This document shows positions 8,262 through 16,925 of a stretch of DNA of 64,000 nt, piece after piece (position 1 is the stretch's first letter; the number at the start of each line of letters is the position of its first letter). A program made the position numbers and the translations under genes. The notes beneath the pieces were generated by a model. The model made no database searches, was not told the DNA's origin, and saw only the letters and a list, made by a program, of their open reading frames with translations. This stretch comes from CALJDF01 sp038121105 (lineage in GTDB: Bacteria > Pseudomonadota > Alphaproteobacteria > SHVP01), in the NCBI GenBank assembly GCA_038121105.1, contig JAYONB010000014.1, forward strand, positions 1-64,000, given 5' to 3'.

Positions 8262-10649
8262 TTACTCGCCGTAGGGAACCCAGATGTTTTTGACCTGGGT
8301 GCATTTGCGCAAGAACTCGTCACCTTCGGCTTGCGCGGCGTCGAACCAGTTTCGCGCGCGACCTTGGCTGACCCAGGTTTGTTTCATATTGCCGATCGAG
8401 CCGCGTTCGACGGCGGCCCCGCCATCGGGTGAGCCGAAGTCCCAGATCGCGTCGACCGAATCGTGTTGCGCCAGGACGGGGGCGAGCGTTGCGGTGTCGC
8501 CGGTGACGATGTTGAGGCTGCCGCCCGGCACGTCCGAGGTATCGAGGACTTGATAAAGGTCGGTCGCGGCTAAGGGATGCAGGGCCGATGGGATGGCGAC
8601 GACGCGATTGCCCATCGCGAACGGCGCGAAAGCCAACGACACGAAGCCAAGCAGGGGGCTTTCGTTGGGGCAAACGACCGCCATGACCCCGATCGGTTCG
8701 TTCATCGCAACCGTGACGTTGCGCAAGGGCGTTGCGTGCACACGGCCGTCGTGCTTGTCGGCCCAGGCGGCGTAGGTGAAAAGGCGGTCGACGCTGGCCG
8801 CGACTTCTTTGGCGGCGCTGCGTCTCGACTCGCCGGTCATCGACGCGATGCGGTCGCGAAACTCAGCGGCGCGCGCTTCGAGGTTTTCGGCGATGTAGTA
8901 GATGACTTGCGCGCGATTATGCGCGGTGGCTTTGCTCCAGCCCTCGGCTTTACGGGCGGCCTCGACGGCTTCGCGAATGTCTTTGCGGTTGCCGTCGCCG
9001 ACTTCGCCGGCGAGCGTACCGCCGGCCGCGTAGACCGGGCGCGAGTAGCCGGAGTCGGGGCGCGATTGCTTGCCGCCGATGTACATCTTGGGCGTACGGT
9101 CGATGGCTGCGCTCGAGGGCGCCGCGGCGGCGGGGATGGGGTCTGCCGCCGGTGCGGCTACGGGAAGTTTTCCGAGTTTTTTGGCGTAGGTCGGTTTGAG
9201 GTAGGCGAACATGCCTTCGCGGCCGCCTTCGCGCCCGAAACCCGACTCGCGGTAGCCGCCGAAGCCTGCGGCGGCATCGAACAGGTTGGTCGAGTTGATC
9301 CACACCACGCCGCTCTTGATGGCGGGCGCGATGTCGAGCGCGAGATTGATGTTCTCGGTCCACACGCTTGCGGCCAGCCCGTAACGGGTGTTGTTGGCGA
9401 GCGCGACGGCGTCGGCGGGCGTGCGGAAGGGCATGGCGGCGAGGACGGGGCCGAAGATCTCTTCTTGCGCGACCTTACTGGCGGGGCCGATGTCGGTAAG
9501 CAGGGTGGGCGGGTAAAAGAACCCTTCGGTGGGTTGCGCCCAATCGGGCTGCCATAGCGTGGCGCCCTCGGCGGTGCCTTCGCCGACGAGTTGCTCGATC
9601 TTTTCAAGCTGCACCGGCGCGACGATGGCACCGATATCCATGGACTTGTCCAGGGGGTCGCCGACGCGCAGGGTTTGCATCCGCGCTTTGAGCTTGTCGA
9701 CGAACGTCTCGGCGATGCTTTCCTGCATCAAGAGGCGCGAGCCGGCGCAACAAACCTGGCCCTGGTTGAACCAGATCGCGTCGACGACACCTTCGACCGC
9801 GCCGTCGAGATCGGCATCGTCGAACACGATGAAAGGCGACTTGCCGCCGAGTTCGAGGGTGAGTTCCTTGCCGCTACCCGCGGTGGCTTCGCGAATACGG
9901 CGCCCGACCTCGGTGGAGCCGGTGAACGCGATCTTGTCGATGTCGTGGTGGGCGACGATGGCTTCGCCGGTGCGGCCGTCGCCGGTGACGATGTTGACGA
10001 CGCCTGGCGGCAGACCGGCATCGACGCATATTTCGGCAAACAAAATTGCGGTGAGGCTGGTGAACTCGGCGGGTTTGAGGACCACGGTATTACCGGCGGC
10101 GAGTGCGGGCGCGACCTTCCACGCGAGCATCAGCAAGGGGAAGTTCCACGGGATGATTTGGCTGACGACGCCGATGGGCTCGTGGTGGGGGAACTCGGTA
10201 TGGATGAGTTGGGCCCAGCCCGCATGGTGATAGAAGTGGCGCGCGACGAGCGGGATGTCGATGTCGCGGGTCTCGCGGATCGGTTTGCCGTTGTCGATGG
10301 TCTCCAACACCGCGAAGAGGCGTGCGTGTTTTTGCACCATGCGGGCGAGCGCGTAGAGGATGCGCGCGCGACCCGGACCGCCGAGCTTGGCCCAACCCGG
10401 TTGCGCGGCCCGGGCGGCGGCGACGGCGGCATCGATATCGGGCGCGGTGGCTTGGGCGATTTGCGCGAGCGGCTTTGCGGTGGCGGGGTTGATGGACTCG
10501 AAATAGCCGCCGTCCGCGGGGGCCTGCCACGCGCCGCCGATGAATAGGTTGGTTTTTCGGTCGTGCGCATCGAGCCAAGCGTTGGCGATGTTGGCGGCTT
10601 CCGGCGCCGGGCCGTAGTCCAGCGTGTCGAAGATTTGTGCGACGGTCAT
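8262..10649 (-). CDS. Aldehyde dehydrogenase with second, inactive ALDH domain (ALDH16 type)
   Basis: A 795-residue protein with two ALDH-like domains. Domain 1 (about 30-490) is a complete enzyme: IIPWNFP near 165, general base Glu266 in LELGGK, catalytic Cys300 in NQGQVCCAG. After a Pro/Ala-rich linker (about 495-520), domain 2 (about 525-795) repeats the NAD-fold part (MYIGGK, MNEPIGVMAVVCPNE, LNIVTGD) but has no catalytic Cys or Glu segment. This is the architecture of the ALDH16 family. It starts one base after the deoC stop and precedes deoA. DeoC releases acetaldehyde, so acetaldehyde oxidation is the natural inferred role; the sequence itself does not fix the substrate. Confidence 0.9.
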   Translation of the reverse strand: MTVAQIFDTLDYGPAPEAANIANAWLDAHDRKTNLFIGGAWQAPADGGYFESINPATAKPLAQIAQATAPDIDAAVAAARAAQPGWAKLGGPGRARILYALARMVQKHARLFAVLETIDNGKPIRETRDIDIPLVARHFYHHAGWAQLIHTEFPHHEPIGVVSQIIPWNFPLLMLAWKVAPALAAGNTVVLKPAEFTSLTAILFAEICVDAGLPPGVVNIVTGDGRTGEAIVAHHDIDKIAFTGSTEVGRRIREATAGSGKELTLELGGKSPFIVFDDADLDGAVEGVVDAIWFNQGQVCCAGSRLLMQESIAETFVDKLKARMQTLRVGDPLDKSMDIGAIVAPVQLEKIEQLVGEGTAEGATLWQPDWAQPTEGFFYPPTLLTDIGPASKVAQEEIFGPVLAAMPFRTPADAVALANNTRYGLAASVWTENINLALDIAPAIKSGVVWINSTNLFDAAAGFGGYRESGFGREGGREGMFAYLKPTYAKKLGKLPVAAPAADPIPAAAAPSSAAIDRTPKMYIGGKQSRPDSGYSRPVYAAGGTLAGEVGDGNRKDIREAVEAARKAEGWSKATAHNRAQVIYYIAENLEARAAEFRDRIASMTGESRRSAAKEVAASVDRLFTYAAWADKHDGRVHATPLRNVTVAMNEPIGVMAVVCPNESPLLGFVSLAFAPFAMGNRVVAIPSALHPLAATDLYQVLDTSDVPGGSLNIVTGDTATLAPVLAQHDSVDAIWDFGSPDGGAAVERGSIGNMKQTWVSQGRARNWFDAAQAEGDEFLRKCTQVKNIWVPYGE

Positions 10650-10650
10650 G

Positions 10651-11655
10651 TTAGGCCGTGGGGTGACGGTTGAAGGCGGAGTAGCGTCCGGTGACGTGGT
10701 GTTCGAGCTGGCGCTCGATATCGGCCAGCAGGCTGGAGGCGCCGATGCGGAACAGCGCGGGGTCCATCCAGGGACGGCCCAATTCTTCCTTCATCAAAGC
10801 GAGGTAGCTGAGTGCGGCCTTGGCCGTGCTGATCCCCCCGGCGGCCTTGAATCCTACCTGGTGTCCGGTTTGGTCCAAGTAGTCACGGATGGCGCGGACC
10901 ATGACGAGGCTGACGGGCAGGGTGGCGTTGGTGGGTTCCTTGCCGGTTGAGGTCTTGATGAAATCGCTGCCGGCCATCATGCAGACCATGCTGGCGCGGG
11001 CGACGTTGCGCAAGATTGCGAGGTCGCCGGTGGCGATGATCGACTTGAGATGCGCCTCGCCGCAGGCCTCGCGGAAGGCGCGGACCTCGTCGTAGAGCGC
11101 TTGCCAATTGCCGGTCAGGACATGGGCGCGGGTAATGACGATGTCGATTTCGGTGGCGCCGGCGGCGACCGAGGCTTCGACCTCGGCGATGCGCTGCTTG
11201 AGCGGCGAGAGGCCGGCGGGGAAGCCCGCCGATACGGCAGCCACCGGAATGCCGCTGCCTTGCAACGCGCGCAGGGCCGGTTCCAACATGGCGTGATAGA
11301 CGCAGACCGCGCCGACCTGGATCGGGCGATCGGCCATGCCGAGTGCGGCGAGGATGTCTTCGCGCACGGGTTGGCGGGCCTTGGCGCACAGGCGGGCGAC
11401 TTTGGCGGGAGTATCGTCACCGGCGAGCGTGGTGAGGTCGATCGTCGTGACCGCTTTGAGCAGCCACGCGGCTTGCCAGTCTTTCTTGACCGTCCGGCGG
11501 GTCGGGATCGTGGCGGCGCGGCGCTCGGTGGCGCTGCGGTTGACGCGGATATCGCGCAGCCAGTCGAGTTCCAGCGCGGTGCCGGGATTGCGCGCGGGGT
11601 GCGATGTCGGTGCCGGCTTGGCGCCCGGCATCGGGGTGACGTTATGGCTGCTCAT
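10651..11655 (-). CDS. deoC: Deoxyribose-phosphate aldolase
   Basis: A 334-residue class I aldolase that splits 2-deoxyribose-5-phosphate into glyceraldehyde-3-phosphate and acetaldehyde. The Schiff-base Lys lies in DFIKTSTGKEP near residue 235 and the second active-site Lys in VGFKAAGGI near residue 270. It belongs to the longer type of DeoC (over 300 residues) with an extra N-terminal segment, about 60 residues rich in Arg and Pro before the barrel. The ATG at 11653-11655 is the best start; an upstream frame to 11757 has low-complexity residues. It is the first gene of the seven-gene operon running to 3308, so its upstream region (11656-12078) should hold the operon promoter. Confidence 0.93.
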   Translation of the reverse strand: MSSHNVTPMPGAKPAPTSHPARNPGTALELDWLRDIRVNRSATERRAATIPTRRTVKKDWQAAWLLKAVTTIDLTTLAGDDTPAKVARLCAKARQPVREDILAALGMADRPIQVGAVCVYHAMLEPALRALQGSGIPVAAVSAGFPAGLSPLKQRIAEVEASVAAGATEIDIVITRAHVLTGNWQALYDEVRAFREACGEAHLKSIIATGDLAILRNVARASMVCMMAGSDFIKTSTGKEPTNATLPVSLVMVRAIRDYLDQTGHQVGFKAAGGISTAKAALSYLALMKEELGRPWMDPALFRIGASSLLADIERQLEHHVTGRYSAFNRHPTA

Positions 11656-12078
11656 GCGGTTTCTCAGTGACCCGTTTGTTGGCCTGCATTCTGACAGGAT
11701 CGGCGGGTGCTTCCGAGTCGCACGAGGGGTTTGAGTTGGCGCTAGGGCAAGACGCACCCTGGGTGGGGCTTGGCGGCGGGGCCAAGGGCGTTTTTACCAA
11801 ACGAAGCCAAAGAAATATTTGTTTTCAATGACTTGGCATTTTGGGGCGACAAACGAAGCCAAATCATGCTGCGGGACCAAGGGGTTAGGCCAGTGCCGCG
11901 CGCAAGACGCGCAGCGGGTTTGGTCCCGTCAGATCATTGGGGCGTCGCCCGTGGTGTCATCGCGGCTCCATTGTTGTGGATGGTGTTGCGCTTGAGGTGA
12001 GGTGCCGCGCGTGCAGATGCTAGGCGGGGACTGAGAACGTGATCGCGGGGACCGGGAATGTGATCGAGGTGCGTCGGC
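11656..12078. other. Intergenic region upstream of deoC, with direct repeats
   Basis: There is no convincing gene here. The open frame 11770-12000 lacks a ribosome binding site and runs through the repeats. The centre (about 11790-11870) is AT-rich compared with the flanks and holds two copies of a 14-base repeat. Near 12025-12062 there is a short imperfect tandem repeat around GTGATCG. The region should contain the promoter of the deoC operon on the minus strand; I cannot place a sure -35/-10 pair. Confidence 0.5.
11798..11863. promoter_or_regulatory. Paired 14-base direct repeat, candidate operator for deoC operon
   Basis: CAAACGAAGCCAAA occurs exactly at 11798-11811 and again at 11850-11863, start-to-start distance 52 bases, about five helical turns. 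Read toward deoC it is TTTGGCTTCGTTTG. The intervening DNA is AT-rich and has an inverted TTGGC half-site at 11833-11837. Two identical sites on the same helix face upstream of a catabolic operon are what a looping or cooperative repressor would use. No regulator gene is next to it, so the binder is unknown. Confidence 0.5.
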
Positions 12079-12438
12079 TCAGCCGCCCTTGAGCTTGATC
12101 CAGGCTTTGATGGCTTTGACGAGGCCCGCTTTCTTGGCGGCGATCTCGGCCTTGTCTTTGAAATTGATGGTGCGGACCTGGTCGCCGTCGCCTTCGAGCA
12201 CGCCGTAGCGTGCGCCGATCAGGGCGCCTTGCTGGAAGAAAAGCTGCACGGCCTTTTTGGTGCGCGGCGGGATGGTGGCGATGTTGCCTTGAAACGAAAA
12301 CGTTGGGCCGCCCCATTTGATGGATTCGGTGATGCGTTTGTCGACGCCCAGCACAATGGCGCGCACAGCTTTGAGTTCATCGAGCAAGGGATGGTCGAGG
12401 TCGGCGAGGAACGCATCGACATCGGGGTTACGCGGCAT
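12079..12438 (-). CDS. DUF1801 family protein
   Basis: A 119-residue cytoplasmic protein of the DUF1801 (YdhG-like) family. Seen: MPRNPDVDAFLADLDHP start, ESIKWGGPTFSFQGN near residue 40 and a C-terminal LysR-like run of KAxIKAWIKLK. The fold resembles a small frataxin-type domain; biochemical function is not established. The ATG at 12436-12438 overlaps the end of the SRPBCC gene by 11 bases. The three-gene set ArsR, SRPBCC, DUF1801 is a recurrent combination in proteobacteria, so the protein probably works with the SRPBCC protein under ArsR control. Upstream in-frame sequence is the other gene's shadow. Confidence 0.8.
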   Translation of the reverse strand: MPRNPDVDAFLADLDHPLLDELKAVRAIVLGVDKRITESIKWGGPTFSFQGNIATIPPRTKKAVQLFFQQGALIGARYGVLEGDGDQVRTINFKDKAEIAAKKAGLVKAIKAWIKLKGG

Positions 12439-12853
12439 CGGGCGCTCCGGCGGTGGTGGCGAGGCGGCCGAGGAAGTATTGCCAGCCCTCGTCGTGTGCG
12501 GCGGCCCGGGTGGGCAGGCCGGCATGGGTGAGGCGCAGCGCGGTGCCGTCGTCTTTGGCCGTGAGGTCGATGGTGACGGTGGTCGACCCCGGTGGGATCT
12601 CGGCGAACCCGACCTCCCAGCCATAGGTGAATTCGATACGCCGATGGGGCTCGAGCGCGACGAACGCGCCGCGCACGACGTCGCCGTTCTCGAAGCGCCA
12701 GCGTATGAGCCCGTCGGGGTGGGCTTCGACGGTGGCCTCGGCGGCCATCCATTGGCACAGACCTTCGGCGGTGGTCAGGAGGGCGTAGACGGCTTCCGGC
12801 GGTGCGGCGATGAACACCTCGCGCACCAGGGTGTCGGGCGCCTCATTTGCCAC
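12428..12853 (-). CDS. SRPBCC (AHSA1-type) domain protein
   Basis: A 141-residue START-like/AHSA1 protein. The typical opening VREVFIAAPPEAVYALLTT is at about residues 10-28, WRFENGDVVRGAFVALEPHRRIEFTYGW in the middle, and the C-terminal helix HDEGWQYFLGRLA closes the hydrophobic pocket. Such proteins bind small hydrophobic ligands; the ligand here is unknown. I place the start at GTG 12851-12853, inside the end of arsR (11-base overlap), because the domain begins right after it and no ATG fits. An ATG at 12844-12846 overlaps the arsR stop but is in another frame. It lies in an operon with arsR and DUF1801. Confidence 0.8.
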   Translation of the reverse strand: MANEAPDTLVREVFIAAPPEAVYALLTTAEGLCQWMAAEATVEAHPDGLIRWRFENGDVVRGAFVALEPHRRIEFTYGWEVGFAEIPPGSTTVTIDLTAKDDGTALRLTHAGLPTRAAAHDEGWQYFLGRLATTAGAPDAA

Positions 12854-13148
12854 GGCGTTTTTTCTCGGCGGCGGCTTTGAGGGCATCGAGGCTGCCGCCC
12901 CAGAACGACTCGAGTTGGGCGCGCAGTTTTTGCAGCGCGTCGATGTCGACGCGGTAGAGCCGTTTGTTGCCGTCGGCGCGGACATGCACGAGGTTGGCCT
13001 CGCGCAGCACTTTCAAATGTTGGCTGGTGGCGGGCTGGCGCAAACGCGCCTTTTTAGCGAGGCCGCCGGTGGTGTGCTCGCCCTTCATCAGGTGGCGCAA
13101 CAGAACTTGGCGGTCGGGGTGGGCGAGGGCCTTCAGTGCGGATTCCAT
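12843..13148 (-). CDS. ArsR family transcriptional regulator
   Basis: A 101-residue winged helix-turn-helix repressor. It opens with LKALAHPDRQVLLRHLMKGEHTTG, followed by the recognition helix RQPATSQHLKVLREANLV and the wing VRADGNKRLYRVD. No CxC metal motif is present in the DNA-binding helix, so it is probably not a classical metal sensor. It is of the SdpR/autorepressor kind that is often paired with an AHSA1 protein, as here. The gene is divergent from the SnoaL-like gene at 13242, and a palindrome in the shared promoter region is a likely binding site. It leads a three-gene operon. Confidence 0.85.
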   Translation of the reverse strand: MESALKALAHPDRQVLLRHLMKGEHTTGGLAKKARLRQPATSQHLKVLREANLVHVRADGNKRLYRVDIDALQKLRAQLESFWGGSLDALKAAAEKKRRGK

Positions 13149-13171
13149 GGTGCGACAATATCAGAACTTAT

Positions 13172-13195
13172 GAATATTGCACACATTGAATATTC
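13172..13195. promoter_or_regulatory. Inverted repeat between arsR and SnoaL-like gene, candidate ArsR operator
   Basis: GAATATT at 13172-13178 and AATATTC at 13189-13195 are perfect inverted arms with ten bases between. They lie in the only AT-rich part of the 93-base divergent region, 24 to 47 bases upstream of the arsR start. ArsR-family proteins commonly bind such AT-rich palindromes in their own promoter. The assignment is inference from position and symmetry. Confidence 0.55.
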
Positions 13196-13241
13196 TATTC
13201 ATCGCATATAGAGTCGTGAGGGTTGGAACAGGGAGGACACG

Positions 13242-13603
13242 ATGAGCGATGCGACGCAAACTGCCGAGGCGTATTACGCGGCTTGGGGTGCGGGCGATTT
13301 CGATTGGTTGCGCACGCTGTTGACCGACGATTTCACGGCGCGTGGACCGCAGGCCGACTTTGCCGACCCTGACGCCTTCGTCGCCTCGTGCCGCGCGATG
13401 GGCGCCCGGTTGGGCGAGACGCGGCTAGAGATGGTCGACCGCGCCGTGATCGACGGCGGCGACGGGCGGGTGGTGCACACCTACGCGTTTCGTCATGGCG
13501 ACAAGGACGCGCCGGTGGCGGAATGCTTCACGGTGCGCGACGGCAAGATCGCGGCGCTGCGGATCTACCAAGATCCGGCGCGGTTTATGGCGCTGTTGGC
13601 GGG

Positions 13604-13607
<4 letters not shown>
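13242..13607 (+). CDS. SnoaL-like (NTF2-fold) protein
   Basis: A 121-residue protein of the NTF2/SnoaL-like fold: TAEAYYAAWGAGDFDWLRTLL opens the cone-shaped pocket and VVHTYAFR plus VAECFTVRDGKIAALRIYQDP form its sheet. Family members are isomerases, hydrolases or ligand binders; the catalytic choice cannot be read here. The ATG at 13242 has GGGAGG just upstream. It is divergent from arsR and may share its operator. Its TAG overlaps the TAA of punA on the other strand by three bases, so there is no room for a terminator between them. Confidence 0.75.
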
Positions 13608-14418
<811 letters not shown>

Positions 14419-14422
<4 letters not shown>

Positions 14423-14823
14423 GCGCCCTCCAAGTTGTTGGGCCCGAAGGCGCCGGGGAGGAGTTCGCCCAAGGTGAAGGTCTTGCGCACACCTTCCGGT
14501 CCACAGACATGAACCGGCGTATCGGGCGTGGCGAATTCGTTGAGACGTTGGCGGCAGCCGCCGCACGGGGTGCACAGCCCGTCGCCGTTGCCGATGACGA
14601 CGACCTCGACGATTTTGCGGGCGCCTGCCGCGATCATCGCGCCGATGGCGGACGCCTCGGCACATTGGCCCTGGGGATAGGCCGCGTTTTCGACGTTGGC
14701 GCCAGCATGCAGGCTGCCGTCGTCGGCGCGTAGGCAAGCGCCGACCTGGAAGTCGGAATAGGGCGCGTAGGCGTTTTGTTGGGCGGCGCGCGCCATCGCG
14801 ATCATGTCGTCGAGCGTGCTCAT
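14419..14823 (-). CDS. cdd: Cytidine deaminase
   Basis: A 134-residue zinc enzyme of the short, tetrameric class that turns cytidine and deoxycytidine into uridine and deoxyuridine. The zinc site is complete: CAEASAIG near residue 54 (first Cys and catalytic Glu) and PCGGCRQRL near residue 87 (two Cys). The N-terminal AYAPYSDFQVGA motif positions the substrate. The ATG at 14821-14823 overlaps the permease stop by four bases, and its stop overlaps punA, so the three proteins are translationally coupled. Deoxyuridine from this enzyme can be used by DeoA. Confidence 0.95.
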
Positions 14824-15794
14824 CGTTCCTTGATGTAGGGCAGGCCGCTGGCGCGCGGGGCGATCGCCTTGCCGACGAAGCCCGCGAGCAGAATGACCGT
14901 GAGGGCGAAGGGCAGGGCCTGGATGAACTGTACCGGGATCACGCCGATGCCCGGGATATCGACGCCCTGCAGACGGGTCTGCACGGCGTCGGTGAAGGCG
15001 AACAGGAAACACGCGAACATCGTGGGCCAGGGACGCCACTTGCCGAAGATCAGCGCGGCCAATGCGATAAAGCCCTGACCCGCCGACATGTTGCGCAGGA
15101 AGGCCGCGTTCTGCGCGATCGACAAATAGGTTCCGGCAACGCCGCATAAGACACCGGTGATGATGAGCGCCTGATAGCGCATCCAATCGACCGAAATGCC
15201 CGCGGTGTCGACGGCCTCGGGGCTTTCGCCGACGGCGCGCAGCCGCAACCCGAAGCGGGTTTTGTAGACGACCCATGCGGTGATCGGCACGGTGAGGAGC
15301 GCGATGTAGACGAACATGTTGTGACCGCTGACGAGCTCGGAATAGAGTCCGCCGAGGATCGGGGTGTCTTCGAGCGCTTCGGCGCCGGGCCAATGCCAGG
15401 GATGGAACCGGCCGCTACCCTCCACGCGCGGGGTTTGGCCGCCGAGGCGGAACCAGGCGAGCGCAAGCGTGGGACCGAGGCCCGCGACCAAGATGTTGAT
15501 CGCCATGCCCGAGACGACTTGGTCGCCCTTGTGGGTGACGCAGGCGTAGGCATGAATCATGGCGAGAGAGACCGAGAACCCGATCCCGGCGGCGAGCCCG
15601 AGCCAAGCCGAGTTTGAAACGGCGGCGACCGTGGCGGCGGCGAAGGCCGCGCCCAAGAGTTTGCCTTCGAGGGCGATGTCGACGACGCCGGAGCGTTCGG
15701 CGAACAAGCCCGCCAGCGCGGCCAAGATAAGCGGCGTGGCGACCCGCAACGTGGCGTCGGCAATCAAAACGACCATGGTGAAGAATTCTTCCAT
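14820..15794 (-). CDS. Nucleoside ABC transporter permease (second subunit)
   Basis: A 324-residue integral membrane protein of the branched-chain/ribose permease family, of the YufQ kind found with BMP-type binding proteins. About eight to ten hydrophobic segments are visible, with the usual LAGLFAERSGVVDIALEGKLL block near the N-terminus and GTYLSIAQNAAFLRNMSAGQGFIALAALIFGKW in the second half. It forms the channel with the permease encoded just upstream (gap of three bases) and is powered by the ATPase of the same operon. The stop overlaps cdd. Substrate is inferred as nucleosides from BMP, cdd and punA. Confidence 0.88.
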   Translation of the reverse strand: MEEFFTMVVLIADATLRVATPLILAALAGLFAERSGVVDIALEGKLLGAAFAAATVAAVSNSAWLGLAAGIGFSVSLAMIHAYACVTHKGDQVVSGMAINILVAGLGPTLALAWFRLGGQTPRVEGSGRFHPWHWPGAEALEDTPILGGLYSELVSGHNMFVYIALLTVPITAWVVYKTRFGLRLRAVGESPEAVDTAGISVDWMRYQALIITGVLCGVAGTYLSIAQNAAFLRNMSAGQGFIALAALIFGKWRPWPTMFACFLFAFTDAVQTRLQGVDIPGIGVIPVQFIQALPFALTVILLAGFVGKAIAPRASGLPYIKER

Positions 15795-15797
15795 GGC

Positions 15798-16925
15798 CTA
15801 CTCAGCCGGTTCCGCGGCCATGCGACGGCCGACGATGCGTAGGTAGAGATTGACGATGTGCGGGCGGAAGACGTGCTCCATCGCGCCCGAGAACAGAATG
15901 ACCAGGCCCTGGATGACCACGACCATGTCGCGCGTAATGCTGGGGATGTCGAAGCTCAGCTCCGAGCCGCCCTGATAGAGTATGCCGAACAACAATGCGG
16001 CGAAAAAGATTCCCAACGGGTGGTTGCGGCCCATCAGAGCGACCGCGATGCCGACAAAGCCGAAACCAGCGGTGAAGTCGAGAATGATGCGGTGATGGAC
16101 GCCGATGATCTCGTTGATGCCGACCATGCCGGCGAGGCCCCCCGAAATCATCATCGCCAGGATGATATTGCGCGAGGGCGAAATGCCCGCGTAGATCGCG
16201 GCGGCTTGATTCGCGCCGACGGTGCGAATTTCGTAGCCCCAGCGGGTATGCCAGATGAAGACCCATACCAAGACCGAAGCGACGATGGCGACGACGAAAG
16301 ACAGGTTCAGCGAAGACTGACCGAAGGGAATGCCGAGACCACGAATGATGTCGTGGATGTACGGTAGCCACGTGTTGGAGGCGAACTCGGCGGTTCGCGG
16401 CGCTTGTTGGCCGGGTTCGATCAGCACTTCGACCAATAGGTAGGTCATCAACGCGGCGGCGAGGAAGTTGAACATGATCGTCGTGATTACGACGTGACTG
16501 CCGCGCTTGGCTTGCAGGTAGCCCGGAATGAAGGCCCAAGCCGCCCCGAACAGCATCGAGGCGAGGATCGCCAGAACGATCACGATCGGCGCGGGCAAGC
16601 CACCAAAATAAAGCGCGACCAAGCCGACGCCCAGACCGCCGACATAGGCTTGGCCCTCGCCACCGATGTTGAACAGCCCGCAGTGAAAGGCGATGGCGAC
16701 GGCAAGGCCGGTGAACATGAAGTTGGTGGTGTAGTAGAGCGTGAAGCCGATGAGATCGGTCGCGCCGAACGCGCCGAGGATAAGGAGCTTCATCGCTTGC
16801 CAGGGATCCTCGCCGATTAGCGCGATGATGATGCCGGCAATGATGAAGGCGACGACGAGATTGGAGATCGGCACCAGGACATGGGTGACCCAGCGCGGCA
16901 CTTGGGTGGGCGCGGTGGTGCTCAT
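15798..16925 (-). CDS. Nucleoside ABC transporter permease (first subunit)
   Basis: A 375-residue permease of the same family, YufP type. The conserved LYYTTNFMFTGLAVAIAFHCGLFNIGGEGQ stretch near residues 63-92 and the NEIIGVHHRI...GFGFVGIAVALMGRNHPLGI block in the C-terminal half are typical. It has an extra N-terminal hydrophobic segment compared with its partner. The ATG at 16923-16925 overlaps the ATPase stop (ATGA), and it is followed by the second permease after three bases. The two probably form a heterodimeric channel in the inner membrane. Confidence 0.88.
   Translation of the reverse strand: MSTTAPTQVPRWVTHVLVPISNLVVAFIIAGIIIALIGEDPWQAMKLLILGAFGATDLIGFTLYYTTNFMFTGLAVAIAFHCGLFNIGGEGQAYVGGLGVGLVALYFGGLPAPIVIVLAILASMLFGAAWAFIPGYLQAKRGSHVVITTIMFNFLAAALMTYLLVEVLIEPGQQAPRTAEFASNTWLPYIHDIIRGLGIPFGQSSLNLSFVVAIVASVLVWVFIWHTRWGYEIRTVGANQAAAIYAGISPSRNIILAMMISGGLAGMVGINEIIGVHHRIILDFTAGFGFVGIAVALMGRNHPLGIFFAALLFGILYQGGSELSFDIPSITRDMVVVIQGLVILFSGAMEHVFRPHIVNLYLRIVGRRMAAEPAE

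Noticed and set aside
11770..12000. 76-residue open frame upstream of deoC
   Set aside because: No ribosome binding site, and it runs through the direct repeats and the likely promoter region.
12428..12846. SRPBCC start at ATG 12846 overlapping the arsR stop
   Set aside because: The ATGA junction looks attractive but the ATG is in a different frame from the SRPBCC protein.
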